From Lunularia cruciata (Eukaryota > Streptophyta > Marchantiopsida > Lunulariales > Lunulariaceae): a DNA stretch of 64,000 nt. The notes under the pieces are model-generated. The model was not told where the DNA came from and did not search any database. It saw only the letters and a program-made list of their open reading frames with translations. Positions 32,510 through 45,430 of the stretch are shown here, piece after piece. Both the position numbers and the translations under genes were made by a program. How positions within the stretch are numbered: the stretch's first letter is position 1; every line of letters starts with the position of its first letter. The stretch is taken from positions 26,476,501 through 26,540,500 of the forward strand of contig OX419761.1 of NCBI GenBank assembly GCA_948567375.1, read 5' to 3'.

Positions 32510-34480
32510 TCATGGGCCGTTGCAAAAGCCTTCGGACCAACTTAGAGCAGAGCACCGCTGCAAGAAGAGTTAGGCACATCAATGCATGCAAGACACTTCT
32601 TCTTAAGTTGGGGCTTGGTCCGTCGCCAGCCCAACTGAGACTTGAACTCCAGTATTCACTGACAGATAGAATCCAATTGAATCAACACTTGTCCAGGGAG
32701 TCACCTTTTTGAATGAGACATCTCAACTAAAGTAGCGCAGTCTAACCAGATTATTCTACTGGTGGCACTAACGATGCTTCTCAAGATTCTGCTCAATCAC
32801 CAGGAACAAGTGAATGCATGACTCTGTATCTGATATATGGTATGAAGTCACGTCAGCAGTACCTATGTCGCGCTTCTTCTCTGAGGAGTATCTCTTTTCG
32901 ACTCTCGGAGCAAGAATTTACAGGAAGTAAGGAGCTGTTGTCACACTGGTTTCATATTTGCGGCTTATGATCCGCAATCTCATCAAACCAAACCCCTGAT
33001 TTCCATCTGTCCAAGTCTACGCGACACCGACATCTCGTTTCTCGTTCATGCGGGAAATATTTGAAAGCGCCTGAGGTCTACCATAGCCGTCGACTGCACT
33101 GCGCCTCTATCTACATGATGTGTACCATGGAGTTTGATTTCAATCTTCACCTGACGATCAAGATTGTGAACGTAAATGACTGCTAACAAGACCCGCACAG
33201 CAGAGCAGGCGTCTTCGAAGTGATGGGAGATGGGTCTAAGAGGACCACCCGTATATCGATTCAGCTTAGACACTGGAACCTCTACATCCAGTTGCTTTGA
33301 GAAGAAAACAGACTCGACGTATCTCTGTTTCTTCACTGCAATGGCTCGAACACTGCTTGCTACCAGTCGTGAAGTCCGGTTCGATATTGCTGTACAGTAG
33401 GGAAAATCGACAACTCATCGTGTACGAAGGGCATCGTTTGCTGGAGGCTCCACTGGTATAGAGTGATTGGAGAATTGACACTCTCTGACTAGAAACAGAC
33501 CGGCGATCAAACTTCATAATATACAATATTCTGCAGGATCAGCAGGACCGATCAGGAAAAGCTTCCGACAAGTGGACGAATTGGCGGGGAAGTTTCTCAC
33601 CAGTACCTTTCAAACTAAAACGAGACTCAAATGGTAAATCTGATACCAGCAAGAAGGGGAAGGCGAAGAAAGAAAAGCCACTTACTATTGCATTCCAATT
33701 GTCCATGATTTACGCTAAATGGAATTTCAATATCCACTAACAGCTCTCTACCTTCTCATTATTCATCGAGCTCATCTCCATCCTTCAGAAAAAGCCGTGT
33801 GGATTGTACAGTTGATGCTGATTTCGTACAGTGTCATGCTCACAGTAAGTAGGTGAAGACCATGTGACCTTGCACGTTCTCCAGCTTCTTTAGCAAGTTG
33901 ATCTGAAATCTCTTATATAATCTTCAGATCAATGAGGATATGGAATAAAGTACGATTAATAAATATTTTCTCTGCGCCTTATCTGCATGGTCAGAAATAT
34001 GCCCTACGGTACTTCGCCCGTGCAGACCCTGCTCTTGGTTTCCACAACCACAACCCATGATTCCCGTACCGTTGGTGCAGTGGTAAAGGTATATGCTTCT
34101 GAGGAAAGATATTTACCAGAGTCACAACGAATCGTTATCCGCTGAAATACTCTTTCCAGGTTACTCATCGGGAACCATTCATGATCTGATTGGATTGGAG
34201 TCGTTGCTTCTTCATTTTTGTGTACTACATGGCGCGTGACGAGCTACGGTTACGGTACCAAACTTTTGCGAAAGTGCACTTTCGCATTGAAGGCCTCTGA
34301 AGGTACCGAATAAAATTTACTTCTATCCCCAGTGCCAGACTCATGTTCGCTTCACATTCAGAATGATTGTTTGTAACCATTATTGGCAGGTTCCAGGTCT
34401 CTGTCACCGAGCTCCACCGCTTCGATATGCGAACGATAGTAACTGTTCCTCAGTCATCAGTGTATACTGTAGATTCGTGC

Positions 34481-34810
34481 ACACCATACCAGGGACAATT
34501 GTATTTAATGATCAGTCGACGTAGTGTGGAATGCCCATCGAGCATCTTCGAAGCTACGAAACATCACGAGTCGAAAGTCAAAACCGCGTGTAGAGTATTC
34601 TTCTGAGTCAATGTTCACTGTCTGTGTACGTAGTTCCTTTCCAAGGATTCAAATGGTAAATTCATGCACAGGATCATGGATAGCTGAGTGTAATGATTAG
34701 AAAAACTTGCATGTGGGATGCCAATCAAGCACCTGAGGTTTGGAAGCTAAGAAACGCCACAGACTGAGCGTCAAAACCACGTTCAAGTATTGTCCACATG
34801 TGTACGTCCT
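34481..34810. repeat. Diverged ~180-bp tandem duplication
   Basis: The block at ~34,481-34,630 (CACACCATACCAGGGAC ... GAATGCCCATCGAGCATC ... GTCAAAACCGCGTG ... TGTGTACGTAG) is echoed at ~34,663-34,810 (CACAGGATCATGG ... GGATGCCAATCAAGCACC ... GTCAAAACCACGTT ... TGTGTACGTCC). No coding potential is evident. The origin is unknown. Confidence 0.7.
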
Positions 34811-35050
34811 TGCTAGCTAACGCTGTCGCCTAAATCACTGAAAATGGTCGTGTATAATTGGAGATCCTCTTGTAAAGTTGATCGATTGGGAGACCTGAGC
34901 TATCAAAATCATATCGATGGCGCTTTAGGTCATTCATCCCAGAAATTTACTCGGTGAAATGTGCAATATCAATTTCGATGCATTTCTGACACGTAGCGTT
35001 TCCGGAATACTTCATGATGACAGATTGAGCGCTCTCCCTGAGATGATAGT

Positions 35051-35081
35051 TCAAGATGATAGCTCATTGCTATCATCTTGA
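35051..35081. repeat. Perfect 13-bp stem hairpin
   Basis: TCAAGATGATAGC, loop TCATT, GCTATCATCTTGA. It is surrounded by further GATGATAG repeats on the left and GTGATAAGATG on the right. Confidence 0.85.
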
Positions 35082-37777
35082 GGTGATAAGATGCATCGGA
35101 CATATGTTAGGGTTCACTCATTGATCAATCGGGGATAGGCCACCTAATCTCAAAGCACCCTACAGCAAATAGACCAGACAGAGTATGAAACGATAACAGA
35201 TCATGAGCAGGCCGATACGGCGTGTTTTCTGCACATAGACGTTATGGATCAAACAGACTAGCACATTGCCGACCCTTATATTTCAATTCATGAGATTCGT
35301 TTGCCAATTACCCTCGGAACCAATTTAATGAGCTGGTCGATTGGGAGAATGATGAGCTGGAGCATCGAATATCGGCTGTGTTCAGCTGCCTTGGTTAGTT
35401 TGTCCTTTCAGATGTTTCGGTGATCACGGTACCGTAACCAATAACTTGCCAGGGCATATTCATAAAATATACATTTTCAGCGTACTCAACTTTTCCAGAC
35501 AGAAGCTGACAAACTGCCCCAAACATTCCCACTTCTCCAGGCGTTAGTTGACCTTACACCTTGTACGCTGAGAAGCTAAGTTAAACAAGAGCCGCACATG
35601 AATAATGGAATTCGTTGGTCTTACTCTCCTGCTTTTGCTATCCAAATTCAAGGGTCTACAATGCCATCCATGTCCATTGGTATGAAAATTTGACATCACC
35701 TTCTCACTAAGCAGCTTGGCATTGTTTTTCTTTCTTACATTGCTGTCGAGCGAGTTCAAAATTTACTTTCTTTGTTTCCGAAAAATGAATCGACGGATCA
35801 CAGCGTGAGGTCGGAGAGACGAAAAAAGCCTGTGGACGCTGCAATAGCGTGAAGGATTCATCTTAGGAGAAGGGGCCTTTCCTCCCAAGGTAGTTCGGGG
35901 ATTTAGCTACAAGCAACTGTTAGATTCGTGTATTTGAAGCATGCTAGAGCTTTGAATGCTATGTTCATAACCTGCAGAGAAGCTTACAACCTACAACGCC
36001 GTCCCCCGGAATGGCCAGAAAAACTGGTATTTGCATCTCTCTTAAGGAAGTCATGGCCGTTGATCCCACGAAACCCCTGTTTGTGCTTCATGGCAAACCT
36101 TATTGAACTTTTGGCTACCTTAGTACTGTATCTGCAAAATATGAAATTGTGAGTGTTCTTTCCGCAACTGGATCACACGCGGAGAGAGATGGATCGAAAA
36201 AGACGTACCGCTGGTGTTTCCGATGCAGAAATTCTGTGATTACGATTGTTCAGTCTGTAACTGGATGTACTGTACTTGGCTTTACAGAACCTTATCGGAC
36301 TCCGCGTCGCACGCGTGTCAATTATCTCTTAACACCACTGCATCACAGTAGAGAGTCCCATCTTCGCCCTTCCAATTTCGTTTGTATTCTAACACCATTC
36401 ATGAATGTCGTCCGCAAAGTAGAGGCGAGTTTGAGAAAAACCCGCTAAAATTATCCACGTGACGGAAAATAAATCCTGGAATGAAACTGAGGTCAAACAT
36501 GTTCAAGGGAAATTGATGATAAGTGATGGAGATCTTAAAGAGCGGCGACGGTACAGATATGATCCGAATGAAAAGTTTCTCTAAGGACCGGACGACGGTA
36601 GCGATAACTTTGATCCGAATGAGAAGTTTCTCTGAGCGACAGAAGGTCGCTCTGTAAACTCGCGATAACTCACAGGAGACTAGTTTTCCATGTGTTCGTG
36701 AGTTCGGCGGAACTCGTGGTGTAATGTCTAAACACGTATGTAATAATTACCCTAACCGCGGTTTTAACGTCAGCTTTTCGACTTTGTGGACAATGTTATG
36801 GTTTTGAGTTTACATTCATGAACACATCTCTTAAGTTGTCTTCTCCTTGAGTATCGATACCATAAGCGGAGTGCAGACTGGTGAACTAATAGCTTGGTGT
36901 GAGAAGTTTACCTTTGATGATATTAATCTGATTTGTTTAAGGGTGCGATTCCAACCTATCAGCTCGCTATTTGGGAGCGAGCAGTGTCGCCTGGGTGTTG
37001 CACCATCTCCTATGCCGGCGCAGCCCACTCCTCTTAACGGTGACAATACAAGCAGAAATTAGTATATGAGCGTGATAATTTAAAAGTTGACTTCAAAACG
37101 GAACCATATGAAATGGTGGTGTCAAAGCACCCTCTTCGAACGTTTAACTGGTGCGCTTAGCTGGCTGGGTATTCGTTACGGATTCCAACAGCTGTTTGCT
37201 AAGCAGTTTTACAGTCATCAATAAAAGCAATAATCTAATACTCTCCTTCATTTATTCTACAAGCACAGTATACTTTCCAATCACCCGACACAATTCAGAT
37301 GCTGTGAGAGAATTGGATACATTATTCAGTAAACTAATATCCATCTGCTGTACACCAAATAGCTACATAGCTCTGACAGACCTAATAGAAAAAAACTCTC
37401 TGGACGCATGTTTCACCTCTGTGCCAGCTTATCGCCGATAATGGTCATTACAGAACCAACTTCACTTAAGCATCTTTCAAGTTCCAGTTCCATTGTCGAA
37501 ACGTTAACGAGAAGGCAAACATGTATTTAGATTATCTTACACTTCTGATCGTGTTTAATTAACAGTACATTAGCTGAAAAGTTATTAGAGCCTGTGCATG
37601 TCTGAGCAGGCCATTTGAGTAAGTTAGGATATTGGTGATGTCTCAATTCCGTCCGTAGGATGGTTATATGTTGCTGCATTGTTGAAGATCTTAAATATTA
37701 CACGGGAGCTTAACTCGGATGTGGATATCTAATCGACGGCAGCTTCAGTGGAGATTGAAGTGTCATTCCTCATAAAC

Positions 37778-37800
37778 AGCTACAGTACGGTACTGTAGCT
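37778..37800. repeat. 11-bp arm palindrome with 1-nt spacer
   Basis: AGCTACAGTAC, G, GTACTGTAGCT. Isolated in intergenic sequence. Confidence 0.85.
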
Positions 37801-38362
37801 CATAACTAGAACTACTCTTGAATAACAGTGTTATGGAAGGATCGGTATACATGTCAAAATCTAGTACACCAAAAAGCAGCACTGGTGTATCGCATTTTGA
37901 CACGGAATATTTCTCTGTACCCAGAAGACGCGAACGCGAAGGGCGAAAGGTGGTGAGTCTAACATTGACAGGAGTTCGGTCCCGAGTAATCACACGACGA
38001 ATGCATGCACATAACGACGGAAACGTAGGAAACACCCGAAAGGACCTCGATATCCAGAAGCGATTCTTCTAAATTCATCTTCATATCTTCGCAATATATG
38101 TACAAGTCCTGCTCTACTGCGCTTTATTGTAAACGTATCATGGAACTTTCGTTTCTTCATACCTTTTGACACCTTTGACTCTAGATAACCCAACAAGATT
38201 AACCAACGTACTCGAAAGTCAGGTAGAAGCTGCAAACCTCGATATTTTTGGTGGTCTCCAAGCAATGTCTAAGGTCTAGCTAGGTGTTTCGTGTTTTTTC
38301 TTTGCTTGTTGAATTACCGAGTAACAGAATTTGGCAATTTCGCATGATTTCCGGCAGATTAC

Positions 38363-41300
38363 TTATGCTCCAACTTTAGCTTTGACCATTTCCTCGCAGT
38401 ATTTCCAAAGCCTTTGGCCAAGCTCATCGCTCCTTGCATATTTGCTGGGTGTGATTTCAGTGCAGTCAGAGAAGTACTTCCCAGAGACCCCCTTGAGTTC
38501 AGGTCGAGTTGCAACATAACACAGTGTCGCTGCACCCTGCAGTACCATTACAATACGATGTTATCTTTTAGTGTCTAGACGCAGAGAGTCATGAAAGGTG
38601 AACTTTGACGTTATCTAGCTTTAGGTCCCTAGGTTTGATTTTGCTATTTTGACGCTCCACAATGCAATTTTTCCTCGTTCACTCATGTTCTTGATAACCT
38701 CACATCTGTTCCTTCTTGCGTTCTCCTCATTTTCTCGTAATAAGCTGTTCCCTCCTGACACAGCTTCTCAAACATCTCACAAGGGAAGACTAGAAGATTC
38801 AAATCATGAAGCAGAAATTGTCATCATACTAACCATCTCAGGTGTTTTGATGAATGGCTTAGATAATTTGTAGCCAGTATCTGTAATCACGATTAACATC
38901 AGATTAGCTACCACTTCCATGATGACATACCTTCGCGCATATCATGATCTGATGCAATTTAAAATTTGTTTCCCATACCGCACCTGTAAACCTTTAATCA
39001 CTTCAAATCTCTACTAACGTTGGCAATACGAACAATCAAGGTAGAGTGGGGAGGATTGAGGTAGTTGCCTGTGATGGTCGTGTTGATAAAGGATCTGCCA
39101 AGCTCAGTACTTACAGCACCAGGGTTGGCTGCGTTTGCTGTCACATTGGCGCCTTCTTTCTGCGACAGAATGATCGGAAGACAAACTTACACCCATAATA
39201 AAGATGCAAACTCCTCCATGTGAAATCTTCATATTAACGGGAGCTTTTCGAAAGTCGTGACCAACAGTGTCACTTCAACAATTCGCATTTTCTCCAAGAA
39301 ACTACTGATCAAGACTCGAATCAATTCAGCAAAATGCAAAAGATAGAAAAATCCCACCAAATTTTGAGTTCTGGAGTTTATTGCTACGCAAACTTACTTT
39401 CAAGCGTTCGCCAAATTCCTTAGCCAGAAGAATATCAGCGACTTTCGACTGCCCATATGCCTTGAGAGGAGTAAAGCTGAACAGAGCGAAAAATCGTAAG
39501 ATTCTTATTCAGTAAATTTGATAGTACTGAAACTAGCTTGTCTGCCCGTAAAGCCAATCCAATCTCTAATTCTGAATTAAAATGGAAGTGAGACTAAAAT
39601 TCAAATTGAATTTCAATTTTGTGAATGGAAAAGCCTTAACAGGCTGTAGTAAAATTGGAGAATTCAGTGTACACTGTCCCCCAAAGTCATGCTTAATAGC
39701 TCTGATTCCGTACTCAAGATTTCAGCAAAGCAACCTGAAAAGGAAAGGAAAGGAAAACAGCGGTCCCTTATGCTTATGATTATCATCTGGTTGGTTTCCG
39801 AATCTAGCCTACCTTTTAGGGTCCTTAAGGACATCAAAGTTAATTCCACCTTCATATGTTACTCGATGTGCTTCAGACCCTGTGATCATTATACGGCCTT
39901 CAATGCCCGATTGCTTCGCCGTCTCCTTCATTTTGTCGAGGAGTAGCTGTGTGAGGAGGAAATAGCCTGCCAGAAAGTAGTTATTCGTGTTAGCTACAAC
40001 AAAGTAAGAAACACGAGTTAGAAGGTGGAGTCCAACACTGTTGACAGATGTTCTTCTGGTCATGATTTATGGAAACAGAATCACATCTCAGCTGATTTTT
40101 CTTCTCTGGTGCACATGTATCACGATTAGGATCTTAAAGAAGCAGCGAAGAAGTAACGATAATGTCGATTGTCACGTGACGACAACAGAGTCATCTGGAT
40201 CAGAAATTGGATTTGATTTTACCGAGCCACGAGATCACTGAGAGCCCACTGAATAATATTCGATAAAGAAAACAGTTCTGTAAACTTACCAATTACATGT
40301 GTGGCAAACATTTGCTCGATCTCGAGTGGAGACGAGCGGAACTCTTTGTTGAAGATTCCTGCATTGTTTCTGCATCCATAGAAATTGGGATAGTAAATTT
40401 TTATAAAACAAAATTTCCAGTCTCGCACTGAATATTCGGAACCCTTCCTTCTATGCATCACATGAATTTTGTCAGACCTTGATATGAACTCCATAGAGAA
40501 TTTGGAACGAAAGCTCTTTGTTCATAAGCTTCCAAGGCATGCTCTATCTGTATCTCCTTAATCCCGACCGTGCCTTCAGAATTTCAGGACGTACGGGATA
40601 CTTACACAAGAATGTTGAGTGGAAGATTTTTGGACTCGTAATCCTTTACAAAACTGCGAACAGACTCCAAGGTGGTTAAGTCCAGGGGCATCATATCCAC
40701 CCGCGCAGCAGGCGTCTCTTGAAGAATGACGTCTTTCACTTGTTTTGCAACGTCCATTTTGCGGCCTACGAGTATGACATGGGCACCCCGCTTGGCGAGC
40801 ACCCTAGCTGTCTCTTTTCCTAGACCAGATGTCGCTCCTGTATTTCAAGCAATTAGAATTAGAATTATTCAAGCAATTAGAATTTGTGGAATTCGAAGAA
40901 ACCATTGCGGCGACGCATCTGTAGTCGCTTCCAGATTCCAACTCCTGATCTCTCACTGTGAGATGATAGTGATAAGAATCGAGAGATATCTATGGATTGC
41001 CCCATGAAGGTCCACAGACAATGCCTTGAGTCCAACGACGTAAATTCTTGATCCCAGGGACCGTCAAAACTTCGGTAAATAAGATGACCGTCATGTCTGT
41101 CTGAGTAAAGGTTTCCACGATTTGGAGTCAATGGGACTACATGCTACACACCACGCAGAATTTGCTTAGACCTCTTACAACATGTTGCCTGGAATTTCAG
41201 ACTTCGTAACTAGGAACTAGAAGTAGAAAGCGATTACTACCAGTGACGATGGCTGTGCGGTCTGACAAATCGATGCCCTCCGTCACCTGGTCAGCTGTAA

Positions 41301-41364
41301 TACTAGACCCCAGCCCAGCAGCACTGAGATTGCCACCGAACAAAGTCCCAATGCTCTGCCCCAT
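38363..41364 (-). CDS. Short-chain dehydrogenase/reductase, Tic32/retinol-dehydrogenase-like (8 exons)
   Basis: NAD(P)-dependent oxidoreductase of the classical SDR fold. Exons in transcript order: 41364-41241, 40837-40606, 40369-40290, 39966-39813, 39476-39398, 39159-39030, 38880-38834, 38536-38363. They total 1020 bp, 339 residues. The start ATG 41364 gives the MGQSIGTLFGG N-terminus. The cofactor motif TGATSGLG lies at 41-48, NNAG at 120-123, the catalytic Ser region ITGSEAH at ~173-179 and YGQSK (Tyr204, Lys208) follows. The SGKYFSDC motif near the C-terminus is shared with Tic32, the WW-domain oxidoreductases and the RDH11-14 group. The usual NVSS is ITGS, but the serine is kept. Borders of exons 6 and 7 (donor C|GTATTG, 47-bp exon) were chosen because phases close and the text fits the family. 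Substrate and plastid location are not provable from sequence. Confidence 0.88.
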
Positions 41365-42659
41365 GGTTCCGAACAATCGGAGCTGTGTTAGTCGCAATAT
41401 AATTATAGCTGCAATAATACCATGCGAGCCCAAGAATTCTCGTCTTTAGGACTCGCAACCTCTGGAGTCCACAATCGATGCTCAAGAATAAAATACAGAA
41501 CCGGTCAACGACTAGGCTGTGAAAATGAGGTGGATCGTCTTCAGATTGGAACTTGTAGTTTCTAATCCGCGTCCTTTATCAGGAAGGGCAGGATTGACTG
41601 AATCAATCAGCAACTACGTACTGACGGCGGTGCCGAGATTTAAGAGTTGCTACGTTGGCCCTGCACATGCAGCCACAGGATTCCTCGCCCTGATGCGCTA
41701 AAACGACAATCTGCATGCATGGTGCACACTTGCCGTCTTGAGCCGTCTCCGTCTGAGCTTTCTAACAAGTGGCATTTTTGTGAAGTTCATGCGAGGCTTA
41801 GTCCTGCAAATTTGAGAACGATGCTACATTAGTGAAGTGAATGGGGGAGCTCAAAATTTAGCTATGAACCATATTATTACTATTGCGTTTTTCGTTGCCG
41901 TGTAAGACTACCGTAGGCCTTCATCCACGAGTGTTAGAGCTCAGGAAATGGAACACTGTGCGCTTGTTACCATCGAGTACGTAATCCTGGTCCAGGTCTG
42001 CTCCTGAATAGGTCCAGCTTGAATGCTGAAATACTTCTTGATACAATTTAGGTTGAATAATTCTGACATGCAACAAGTGTGCGAGTCCACTAAAATATAC
42101 GCCTAAGGCTCGTGCTTGTGCTTGTAGCGTCTTATGTGGTACCCGATTTCTACTGGTACATGGTTGTAGACGCAAGCGTTGAGTTGAATTCTCATATGCA
42201 AGTACTGATAGACCGTCAGAGTCGTTTACATGCTGGCCACCAACAATACCATGTGTTCAGCAGGATCTCAGAACCTATGTAAAATTTCTCATCTCAATTT
42301 GGAAGAATGCTTATTGCTAGCTAATTTCTTTGTGCCTTGTGTTGGATGTTTCCCGTTCTGTTATTCATGGGGTGCGACCGTTTATTCGTTATTTGAGACT
42401 AAACTCAGCATCCAGATGAACATATATTTTGAGACATATTATGAAAATTTCCATATTTTATATATGGAAATATAAAATAAATGGCTTCCTCGTTATTAAT
42501 TTTCAACAACTTTCAATAATTGCAGAAGGTGTTCAACTTGCTTCTACTTTCCAGTACTTCCTACTTGTATATGAAGTCCCTCACTAACATCTTCCAAAGA
42601 CTTGGAGAGTCAAATTTTCCTTAACAATAAGGTGCACTACACAACACGCGCCTTGGCTT
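41365..42659. other. Upstream region of the SDR gene, no gene seen
   Basis: Likely promoter/5'UTR of the minus-strand SDR followed by featureless sequence. A short ATATTTTATATATGGAAATATAAAAT inverted motif lies at ~42,450-42,478. No open frame here carries recognisable motifs. Confidence 0.5.
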
Positions 42660-43640
42660 GAATGCTGTCGGATTGCAGACCGCATTGCCGATAACTTGGT
42701 CACATGATAATGTGCTTGAGCTCGTATGGGATCCCGATGTGCACCAATTATTTTCTCAACATGTAACATGTAGTTTGCTCCACCCATTTGTATTTTTATT
42801 ATTCATTTGGAAGTTTGATTCTACACTAGCTGGTCTAGTGATCTCTATGACATGACAAAGTGTCTTTTTGGAGGATACAGTATAACTACCTACATTACTA
42901 AATGAGATATAAGGATATAGTTAATTGGAGAGAGTATTGATAGTTATTGATATATTTTGTAGACGATACAAGTTAGCAATTTATACTTGATCCAAGATGA
43001 TCAAATGAAAGTAACAAATATTATAATTATGGACTCTATACGATATGCAGTGTATGAAGGAATGACACCCATCTTCCTAGATGAGCCACGAGTGGAGTCT
43101 ACAACGAGGCAAAGTCTCCTAATATAATGGTACGCAGCCAGGTCATCGTTTTATTCCTTTAGTATTAGAGTTATACAGAGCAATGGATGCACGTTTTATC
43201 CATTTGTCAAAGAGAGCATATGATTCTAGAGGGGTATTACTCTCACTCTCTTATTTCACCACATGTTTTAGACTGCATATGTATATTGTAGTACAAAGAG
43301 CATTGATTTGTGCGTTCCATAGGACAACCATCACACTAAGTGATGCTACTTTGGTTGTGAGAGCGGATCATTCTAGAAGAGTATTACTCTCACTCTCATA
43401 TTTAGAAACATATTTTAGATTGCATGTGTCCATTGTTAGACAAAGAGCATTGATGAGTGAATTCCATAGATCACTCCAATCACACTAGATGATACTACTT
43501 AGAAGATATCTTAGAGGTTTTATTACAAAGTCTTTGTAGTAATAAAAAGGCCTAGCCTTATTTTACCCCCTTGCAAGGCTTGATGGGGTCTTCCCATCCT
43601 TCTAGTTTTCACATGCGGTCGCTTTTTACTTGAGCTCGAT
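42660..43640 (+). mobile_element. Second non-LTR family, decayed copy
   Basis: Parallel to 18,867-19,935. TTCTACACTAGCTGG...ATGACATGACAAAGTGTC corresponds to the zinc-site coding region there, TTATGGACTCTATACGATATG to the VVVIDSTH region, and the 3' end GGCTTGATGGGGTCTTCCC is shared. All frames are broken. A ~120-bp internal duplication (43,233-43,350 and 43,381-43,498; GTATTACTCTCACTCTC...) is present only in this copy. Confidence 0.55.
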
Positions 43641-45430
43641 TTATACATTCGCAACCATCAACACTAGGAGTGTGCTTGGCTTATTTACGCTGCTTTGTTC
43701 CATCTTTACAGGAGGTCTGCATCGATTGTAACTAAGTTAGCTATATGAGCACTAACAGAATGCTTAATAATATGGATGCTTATTGCTCATTACGCGCATG
43801 AAGGCCAACACGATGCAGCATGGATATACAGTAGCTATGTCCAACACATGGCACATCTTTCATACCCACGTGGCCGCTCACAACAGATCGTTGTCTTCGT
43901 CCTTGGAGTAGGAGCGTAGGTCTTTAATATTTTCGATTTGAGCACCATCATGCAAAACCTTTGTCGACTTGGGAACCCTACCAAGTTGGGAAGAATCTCT
44001 AAACTATCACTCCTGTCAACTTCGATCCACTCACTCAAGTTCGATGGCGAAATAAAGGCTCGTCTGCCACAGTTACGAGCTATCATGTATATCTAGCTAA
44101 CTTCCAGCTGAAAGCGTTTACTTGCATTGGATCGTAGTTCGGATCTGCATGGGCTTCGGAACTCGTGAATAGTTTATACAGGTACATCATTGACTGGTGC
44201 TATCGATCGCCTCGCGGGTGCTTGACCTGGGGACTGAAGAAAATCCTACAAGATAAATCTGTTTTGAGACTTCATATTTCCATCCAGATTGCTGGGGTAC
44301 TTGCACCTGCAGCTTTATTGGCCTCATCAAGTGGTATATGAAATGTTGACTGCCCTCTGCTCAACAATAAGTGTCATGCAAATGCACCCGAATCAACCAC
44401 GAGTAGTCCTGGATCATAATGTATGATGGATCTTCCCATCTTCTCTTAGACTGCTTTCTCAGTTGACATTGATATCGATATCCGATCCCGTTTCATCCCT
44501 CGTCTGCTAATTAATTTAAACCCGAAAACTGGACTGAAATAATTTGTCATGATCAGTGTGAGTCGTCATGATGCCCTCAGACAGTATGAACATCTTGTGA
44601 ATCGCATGGTAATATCAGAAACTCTACAGCCAATGAACATGCAGAAGAGTGTGTGACAGTGTCGTGAAACAAAATGTTAAATTAGTTCCGTGGAGGATCT
44701 TCTAGAAATGAAACCCTAATTAGGTTAGTCGGAATTGACTTGTTTCTCGACTCTTGACTGATGGGAAGGCGCTTGTCTGCAATAGCATTGACGCCCTAAT
44801 TACTTCCGTCTGCTAAGAGTAAGAACTTCTTCTGGATAAGGGAGAAATATAGCAGAATCGCTGGTTTTAGAAATGATGTAGTTCATCTACCCGTAGAAGG
44901 AGACTTCCAGTCTAATGAATGATCTTCTTAGATTAGAGTCATGATTAGATCGGTCCATTCGTCAAACATTCAGTAGTTAAGAGGGCGATTTACGTGGACT
45001 GAAGCATAAGGTGGCACACCAGCTGTAAACTCCCTGCGACCACATCTAGGAGACTTAACCCTCGACTCATCAAAGACAGGGAGTTGAGAGAGGAATCAAT
45101 ATTATCCTGCACTACTACAGATCTTTGAGATCAACTGTTGAAAATCAACGTCCATCTTTGTGAGTTAAGCAGGTATCTAACATTCTGAGCATGGTTTGAC
45201 AATATTCACAGATATCAACTTAAAATGTGAATCCATTCAAATGAGGAAATGATTGTTGTTTTTGGGCTTTTGTTCTTGAACGAAATCTGAAAGCAGATGG
45301 CATTCATTCATTCCACGTACAAAACTGGTTCATAGTTCAGGGGCGTACTTAAGAATTTCTATCTTTTTTATTTAAGCAAGAGAAGATGAAACAAGCAACA
45401 AGCACTCCGGGCAGTTGGCCCATCAAGAAT
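43641..45430. other. Intergenic stretch, nothing recognised
   Basis: No open frame with a family motif, no RNA gene signature and no repeat shared with the rest of the window was seen by eye. Confidence 0.5.

Larger units (their letters stand above)
32510..38362. other. Intergenic stretch, no gene supported
   Basis: About 5.8 kb between two minus-strand genes. Small open frames (33,046-33,336 and 33,266-33,526 on minus; 35,928-36,152, 36,149-36,448 and 37,151-37,441 on plus) show no family motif or convincing splice partners. The first ~1 kb probably holds the PLATZ-like promoter. Structured bits are listed separately (34,481-34,810; 35,051-35,081; 37,778-37,800). Also seen are a repeated TGATCCGAATGARAAGTTTCTCT block at ~36,557 and ~36,611 and a GAGCGAC/GTCGCTC hairpin at 36,634-36,652. 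Confidence 0.6.

Noticed and set aside
33046-33526. Minus-strand open frames upstream of the PLATZ-like gene
   Set aside because: Composition and lack of motifs fit noncoding DNA. No splice sites link them convincingly to the gene.
34075-34150. tRNA-like A-box (TGGTGCAGTGG) after CCGT
   Set aside because: No B-box (GGTTCGAnnCC) follows at the expected distance and no cloverleaf can be drawn.
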